This document shows positions 57,535-64,000 of a stretch of 64,000 nt of DNA, piece after piece; the first letter of the stretch is position 1, and the number at the start of each line of letters is the position of its first letter. Source of the DNA: Cryptococcus deneoformans JEC21 (taxonomy: Eukaryota; Basidiomycota; Tremellomycetes; Tremellales; Cryptococcaceae). The notes beneath the pieces are model-generated. The model was not told the origin of the DNA. It made no database searches and saw nothing but the letters and a program-made list of their open reading frames with translations. Where the stretch lies: the NCBI RefSeq assembly GCF_000091045.1, contig NC_006680.1:770001-834000 (forward strand), given 5' to 3'. The translations under genes were made by a program, and so were the position numbers.

Positions 57535-60436
57535 ATGGTTTCAATCCCTCGTGGTCGGCCAAACCCGTCCCCGATCTCCAGCAACACCAGCAGAGAAGAC
57601 AGAGGAAATTCTGCATGTTCAGATGTGAGCGATGGTAACAACAATAGCCCGAAGAAACGAAGGAGGAATGAAGATTCCGTACCCAAGGCTTTGCAAGCTT
57701 GCGACAGGTGTCGTACCAAGGTATGGGCATAGTTCACATACAAAAACCTTCCTCATTGAGCTCACCCTTTGTTCTTATAGAAAATCAAATGCCACCCTGC
57801 AGAAAGCTCAGAGTTTTGCCACTCATGTACTATCGCCTCTTTATCTTGCACATACGACCTTCCCATAACCGCCTCCCGTACAAAACGCATACAACGAGGG
57901 TTATCGACTCATCCTCAAACATCACAACAACTTCCTTCCTTTTCTTCTGGCCAAGCAGATGTGCCACCACCAAATACCGCCGAACATGTTCTTTTCGATC
58001 CAGAGACTATGGCAAGTCATGGGCCTGTTGAAACACATCAGAGCAGAGACACCAATGCCTCCGAAAGGCGCGAAATTGAAAGTCAATTCACAACAGGGGT
58101 TGCCTTACGACGAAGAGGGCGTACTGTTGGCTTGACTCAGGGTCGTGCCTCTTCTTCTGTTAGACGTGAGGGTGGGTTATAGCTATTCAGTCTCCAGTTT
58201 CTCAATCTGACCGCGACTGCCCCAATGATAGGTGCCACCGCATTGTCGTACATCCTGCATTCAACTCCTACACTGCCAGTTGCCAGTCTCTCTGAATTCG
58301 ATCGTGCAAACGGCCTTTCAATGTGCTTTTCATCGTCTGATACTTCTATGGATGGCGATGGCTTCATGCTCATTACTACCGAATGCACGACGTTTGAAAC
58401 TATCGACGACCAGGCTGTCGAGCCCCCACCTTATGTTTTCGAAGCACTACACTCTCCAAGCTGGAAAGAAGTGATCAATCGATTAGCAATGACCTTTATC
58501 GATCACATTAGCCCGTTTATACCTGTGGTGATCCGAACGGAGATGGGTGAGGTGGGTCAGCTGGTCTTGTACGCGATGGCTGGCGTAGCTGCAGCTAGAC
58601 GGGATTGTCCTAAGGAGATTTTTGATTGTTTGAGATATATCATCAAGCAAGAGATACATGATCGAGGTATGTTCAAATATCTTCCATCACTGGGTAAGGT
58701 ACCTTGGTAGTTTCTGACGCAGGTTTAATCAGATGCATTGAGCAATCCGACCCGCGAGAATGTTCAAATCCTTCTTACTACCTGCCTCGTAGACGAATTG
58801 GCGCTTGATTGTGGAACGGCTGCTCCCCCTTCTGTGCAACGGACAAGATTATCGGCCGCTATATGCATGGTACGTGAGACACTTATACTCTCATTTAAGT
58901 CCTCAAATTGGCTTATAAGGGTTCAACTCTAGGCTAGAGATTTGAATATGGATCAACCTGCCCGAGGAACGACCTTAGGAGAATCAAATGCTCGTATATG
59001 GCAGTGTGCAGTAATTATCGACCAGTGGTATGAATTCAGTTGTATTGATATTCAATCAATATGCGACTAATTTCTGTGCTATACCTGTAGGAACGCAGCA
59101 CGCTACGGCGTCCGACCACTCATCCTTGACTTCTTATCGTCATCATCATCAGCAACAATTTCAAGGGATCTTACCGATAATAAGTTCTTTCAACATCTTT
59201 ATAGCCTTTCAGCCATCCTTCGTCGGATAATAGATAAAGTCTATGGAGTTGAAGGGTTGAAAAATACAGAGGACGAAGATTTGCTTCAGATAGCGGAAGA
59301 AGTGTCGAGATGGAAAAAAGAATTACATCGTGATCTTCATTTCACTGGTGATTCGTCCAGCCTTCCGTCTGGTATGCTCATCTCTCTCCCAAATATCAAT
59401 CAGAAATACTGACAGTCTGGTATAGGGATTCTCCATATATTACACACTGCTATTATGATCCTCCTCTACCGTCCTTTCATGCGCTGGTCATTCATCGTCC
59501 CCCAATCCCTCTCACTCGACCTAAACCTCGAAGTCTGGACACTCATCTGCCCAGCTGCTCGTTCCAGCCTCGAATGGGCCGCTAACCGGGAAGATCCCTT
59601 TGAATTCTTGTTCTTTGGACCTTATGCCTTGGGTTTGTCATGTTTGATACAGTATCATTCATATGCGAGAAGGAGGGAATGGGATGGGGTAGTCGTGCTG
59701 GAAAGATTGCTTATGAATGGGATTGGGAAATGGGCTCCGAGTTGGGCTCATTTACCTCTCCAAGCGGCAGTGAGTAGAGAAAATCATGAATTATCGTCAT
59801 GAGAAAAATCTTTGACTTATGTGATCAACATAGCAACTGTCCGTTGTACAGCTGTTATACTCATCCACCCAGAGGACCCTTCCTTCGTCCTTTCACCATC
59901 CAAATACTTCTGCGCGTGGACTCAATCCAACACCAGGAATATTCAACAGACTCCCCGAAACAGCGGTGAACGGGATTACTTTTTTGAGGGATCCAAGTCA
60001 TCCAGAGGGCGGGGTGCTGGTCGCCACGCGGCAGGCTGCGAGGGAGATCAAGGATTTACCGCCTGGGACAGTTATCATCGGAGGGCCTCTGTCGCCGGAA
60101 GAGATGGATGGTGATCCTGTTGTCAGTGGAAGAACACAGACACGACCGGTAGGTGGTAATGAAGTCGAGATGAGCCTCAGTAATGGAGGAGGTGAGGTAG
60201 TTCCTGTAGATGATGGAAGAGGAATGACAGGGATGATGCCCTTGACAAATATCCCTGGATTGTCGGCCCTGCCGAATTCAGAATCAGCAACTGTTTTGGA
60301 CTCCTTTGCGCGTCTGGCTGGGAGCCAATTCGCTAACCATTACATGCCTGACCTGTCAGTAGATGGCGCAATCACTTCGGCCTCGACAGCGGATTGGGAA
60401 GCCATCGTATCGTCATTGACATATCCAGGCTTCTAG
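57535..60436 (+). CDS. Zn2Cys6 fungal transcription factor
   Basis: A nuclear DNA-binding regulator. It starts MVSIPRGRPNPSPISSNTSR, with a basic patch KKRRRNED just before the binuclear zinc cluster CDRCRTKKIKCHP..CHSCTIASLSC; after one intron inside it, the six Cys are spaced 2-6-8-2-6. The middle homology region of fungal factors follows: MTFIDHISPFIPVVIRTEMG, ENVQILLTTCLVDELALDCG, RLSAAICMARDLNMDQPARG, and LHTAIMILLYRPFMRWSF. A C-terminal Gly/Met/Ser-rich region may hold the activation function and ends IVSSLTYPGF. At least seven introns. The target genes are unknown; the convergent neighbour is an S9 peptidase-like gene, which is only positional evidence. Confidence 0.92.
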
Positions 60437-60552
60437 CTCATATGCCAACCGACAGTCATTCATAGCGCTAGTGCATATGGAGTTCGATTGAGTTTGTATG
60501 ATTCACATTAATTGTTCCAGTTGTAATGGTATCCATCATTCTGCATGGGATA

Positions 60553-63112
60553 TCACAAAGACTCAAGGAAATCAAATATGGCCCTATGCCATTTGGAAAA
60601 CGCCCATCTATCTGATACCAGTATCTCACTGTTGACTCCTCGACTTTGCAAAAGCGCAAAAGAGGCGTAGCTTTGCGATAGAGGGCCAGCGTCGCAGTCA
60701 TCTGGGGCAGATTTTAGCGTGGATTACGTGCACACATCTCGGAACTCACTTCGACCATCGTGGATAACTAATTCTGGTATGGCCCATTCACGGGACGAAC
60801 GCTCAGGATCCCAGAGCGAACTGATAAACATAGATTAATTTCAGTCATTGGCACGGGAGCAGGGATGCCAATAACTTACAATGGTGACTCATCATCATAC
60901 GAGACTTCGCCAAATTCCCACTCTACCTTCGCTGGGCAAGATGTCTCTGCTGCCCACCACCTAGGAGACAGTACGCCATCATGAACCACTAATCCCTTCC
61001 ATCTCACTGGCTCCCCATTGGAAGCGACAAAGGCGGTGGAGTGGCCTTGTATCCAATGAATAACAAATCCGCCATAGGCGCCATAACCCATTGCCGTGAC
61101 GCTGGTATTGTTCAGGTTAGGAAATAGGTTGAAAGAATGGAAAAGACCGCGGGAAATGTCGTTTATAGTTTGATTACCCCAATTAAACCGGCCCGACTGG
61201 GCAAAGTCTAGCAACCAGTTAGTAACATGTTAAATGAAGATCGTATATGCATTTGCACTCACAGTTACCGTAGCCTTCGGAGCCTGTAGGGTTGATAGTA
61301 ACCACAGCATATCCCTCACTGGTCAAGGCTGCGATATTCAGTCCTGAAATGGAAAGGAGATCAATTAGAAGACCTACCGTTCTGATTCCAATACTGCATC
61401 CACTGATTACGCCATCCTTCGCTGTTACCATCGCCATGCAGCAACAGCACGACTGGTACCTTCTCCTGTGATTTATTTTTACTAGGAAGAAATACCTTCC
61501 CCTTCACGGTCAACCCTAACTCATTCACGAACTCTATACTTTCACCCGCATTTAGCTGTCTTCCTTGTAGTACCGGTTCACTGAAATATGTCAACCTGAT
61601 GTTCTCATAATTGTAGGTCGGATCATCATGAGGCGAGTGTGAAATGACCCAAAGTTCGTGAGCCGATGTAAGAGAAGACATCACGCCTATTAAATGTGAA
61701 TGATCAAGAGGGGTAATGCCGACGTGATATACAGAGTGGATTGTGCCATTAGACGGGATCCGCACAGGTGTAGAAGGGGGCGATGATCGAGTAGGGGTCC
61801 AGATGTGGAAAAGTGATGTGTCTTGGTCATTGAGAGTAAGAAGATTGAGAGCCTCGCTGTTTTCCGAAAACTGTGGATCCAAGTGAGTCAAATGATGTGC
61901 CGCTTGTGTCACTGGTCAGCGGATTTCATGGCTTACGATAACCCTTGATGGACTCAGGTCCCAATCCTTGAATGGAACTTTCCAAGGGGTATGACCATCA
62001 TACATCCATAGGTCTTTTCGTCCTCCCCAATTCCCATTATCTCGTTGCTCAAGCCAAGCGATCTGACCATTAGAGCTCAGGGCTGGAGAAAATACAGCAC
62101 CAAAACTGCCTGAGCTAATTTGTACCGCGAATGAAGGGGAGAATAAATCAAGGAAGTAGAGCTACATGCAAATCAGCCTTTGGTTTCATCAAATACGAGT
62201 ATGACTAGAATTCATACTTACGATGCTTCGGGTAGCATTATTGGGCCTAATGACAGGCTTATGAGCAGTGAAAGCTATGGCAGAATCATTTGCGGCGAGT
62301 TCGTCGATAATCTGCATTTTTGGGCGCTCAATCAAGTATCTATTCATAGGTCAGCCAGGATGATCGGACTCACCAGGTCGTTTTCGAGGAAAACGGTTAA
62401 TTGCTCGACTGTCCAGACCTCATCTAGTTTAGAAATGGACAGTAGTGTCAACGGGCCAAGAGATCCAGCAAATTCGTCTTTGGAACCCCCACCAAGAACA
62501 ATAGAGAGTATCTTCGGTCCGGCAGAATACAGCATACTCTCTGGCCTCCTATTTCCCAACCGAACGGTCTTCAGGATAGTTGGCTCAGAGGCAGTTGGTG
62601 CCCATGCTGGTGGAAGAGTTGTATAGTTGAGAACTTGAAGCGTAAGATCCCAGGAACCGAAGGAAGACTGTGAAGGCAGAAGGGTAACGAAGATATCGTT
62701 GGTGATGAACGAATAGAGTGCAGCCGGATGGGTCGGACCATGAAGGGCGGTGGGGACCGTGTATTGGGCATTGATAGCAAGAAGATGGAGGTCATACGAT
62801 GGTCTACGATGTATCATGATCAACTATGAGCTAGTTATGATAAGCAGAACGAGCTACTGGCCCCAAAGGCACTTACATATCTGTTTCAACATCTATGGTA
62901 GCAGTGCGGATGACAGAAGCGTCACCGGCAGGATTAAGTGTCCAAGTGTCTATGATGGGAATGGAGACTACATCTTGCCATGGCAGTCCAGTGTTCTCCG
63001 AAAAAGCTCCTGAGCTGGATAATGCTCCGTTGTTGAAGGTCTTTTGTTGGTAAGGAGCCGCAAGCGATATGGCAGCAGCGAAAACGATTAGGAAAGAAGC
63101 TGATGTTCTCAT
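60553..63112 (-). CDS. Secreted S9 (DPP5-like) peptidase homologue, catalytic residues lost
   Basis: The start at 63112 gives a signal peptide (MRTSASFLIVFAAAISLAAP). An N-terminal propeller-like part follows, then the alpha/beta-hydrolase domain: VVTINPTGSEGYGN, a nucleophile-elbow region AMGYGAYGGFVIHWIQGHS, WKGLVVHDGVLSPRWWAAET, and after two introns DPERSSREWAIPELVIHDGR, NDCDAGPLSQSYASFALLQS and RGVNSEILVSDRWAFSKWHR. In active relatives the elbow is GxSYGG; here the Ser is Ala (codon 61077-61079). The catalytic His lies in a DExHW motif; here the place reads SDRW. The fold signature is otherwise well kept and the frame is open through about eight introns, so this is a pseudo-enzyme rather than a broken gene. 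It may bind peptides without cutting them. Confidence 0.85.
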
Positions 63113-63478
63113 CTGTGGGTGGTTACTTGATAGGAAGTCTGTTCATGATTGGGTTCATGTTGTATACCATGGAATAAGGAAAACATATTTGATGTGTTTG
63201 CGACATATTGGCGATTTGACGATGAAAGACATGCTGAGGCGCTGATTGTGTACATAACTCCTCAGCTCCGAACTTGATGACCAGGTCTTCCCCCCGGACG
63301 CGGGCATCAAGCTCGGAGCTGCAGTAATAATCAACCGGCGCTGCATATAGATTTCAACAACAATGCAAGTATGTAGTCGTCTGAAATCCACATTACTGGT
63401 TATATTATGAAATGGCTAATTAGAGGGATGCATCGCCATTTTTGATCAGGTTTAAAATAGTAAATGCTATAATGCATC
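63113..63478. other. Intergenic between two minus-strand genes
   Basis: About 370 bases; promoter of the S9-like gene and 3' flank of the dehydrogenase. No specific site seen. Confidence 0.4.
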
Positions 63479-64000
63479 TCAAGCCCATTCTCTGCCACCT
63501 CCTAAGACAATAACCTGCCCATCCACATAGCTTCCCGCTTGACTAGCCAACCAGATTGCTGTACCTGCTATATCCTCCTCCTTGCCACCTCTTTTGAGCG
63601 GTACTAGCTCATGTGCCCTGGCTAACATGCTCTTAGGATTGCTAGGATCATTCATCTGACTAGGGAAGTACCCAGGAGAGATTGCATTTACACGGATCCC
63701 ATGCTCACGGAATTTACTGGCTTGCAAGAGAGTGAGATGATTGAGAGCCGCCTTTGACGCTTGATAGGCAGGCTGGCTTATGACAGGGTCGGACATGGTG
63801 GATCCGATGGACGAGATGTTGATGATTCGTCCGCCCGCTGGAGCTGCAGCTAGTAGATGAAGCGCGGATGCCGATAAAAAGAAAAGGGATTCAACATTTG
63901 TTGAAAAAGTGCGAGACCATGTTTCGTGCGGCGAAGCTAAAAGGGCAGCTTGGAGCTCGGGCAAAGGGGTGAACTGATTGCAAGGCGTGTCGGGAAGCAC
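63479..64000 (-). CDS. Short-chain dehydrogenase/reductase, C-terminal part
   Basis: NAD(P)H-dependent oxidoreductase of the classical SDR group, cut by the window edge. Visible parts are NVESLFFLSASALHLLAA, the catalytic Ser in GGRIINISSIGS, the YxxxK pair in PAYQASKAALNHLTLL, RVNAISPGYFPSQMN, and the C-terminal EEDIAGTAIWLASQAGSYVD and GQVIVLGGGREWA. The N-terminal nucleotide-binding part lies beyond base 64000. It resembles fungal 3-oxoacyl reductase or gluconate dehydrogenase-like enzymes; the substrate cannot be told. Confidence 0.9.
   Translation of the reverse strand: MLPDTPCNQFTPLPELQAALLASPHETWSRTFSTNVESLFFLSASALHLLAAAPAGGRIINISSIGSTMSDPVISQPAYQASKAALNHLTLLQASKFREHGIRVNAISPGYFPSQMNDPSNPKSMLARAHELVPLKRGGKEEDIAGTAIWLASQAGSYVDGQVIVLGGGREWA

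Overview
The window is nuclear DNA of a basidiomycete yeast. The genes are dense and most are broken by many short introns of about 35-70 bases with GT..AG ends. The protein families and the style of gene structure fit Tremellomycetes, most likely a Cryptococcus species; the species is inferred and was not tested. All exon joins given here were read by eye from frame and splice signals. I saw no rRNA, tRNA, CRISPR array, transposase or reverse transcriptase.

Layout, left to right. 0.3-2.3 kb: an anion:cation symporter of the Dal5 type (minus). 4.7-7.1 kb: PEX5, the peroxisomal import receptor (minus). 7.4-8.4 kb: a mitochondrial-type J-domain protein (minus), divergent from an aminopeptidase P (8.6-11.4 kb, plus). 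12.6-14.1 kb: a serine-rich protein of unknown function. 14.6-18.5 kb: a membrane-anchored aspartic protease (minus). 19.9-21.4 kb: a basidiomycete-type cell-surface membrane protein (minus). 21.9-23.2 kb: two small single-exon genes with clear TATA boxes. 23.6-28.5 kb: two neighbouring membrane proteins of similar build, the second with a lysine-rich stretch of about 560 residues. 29.4-31.5 kb: an MFS sugar/quinate transporter (minus).

The second half starts with gene-poor DNA (31.5-35 kb, one small ORF). Next come KIN1 (35-38.2 kb, a PAR-1/MARK-type kinase with a KA1 end), an AhpC/TSA-like protein (40-42.6 kb), a secreted alpha-amylase (42.9-45.3 kb, minus), a Knr4/Smi1 cell-wall regulator (46.4-49.1 kb), a possible decayed gene (50 kb), a 72-residue protein with a ubiquitin-like RLRGG motif (51.3-51.6 kb, minus), a class II eIF4E with a His/Gly-rich tail (52-53.4 kb), a small glycine-rich protein, two poorly conserved genes facing away from each other (54.7-57.1 kb), a Zn2Cys6 transcription factor (57.5-60.4 kb), an S9 peptidase relative that has lost catalytic residues (60.6-63.1 kb, minus), and the end of a short-chain dehydrogenase (63.5 kb to the window edge).

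The genes do not form one pathway. Two loose themes are nutrient uptake and breakdown (transporters, amylase, peptidases) and cell surface or polarity (KIN1, Knr4, surface proteins). The best leads for something undescribed are the lysine-rich membrane protein and its neighbour, the RLRGG micro-protein, and the inactive S9 peptidase.
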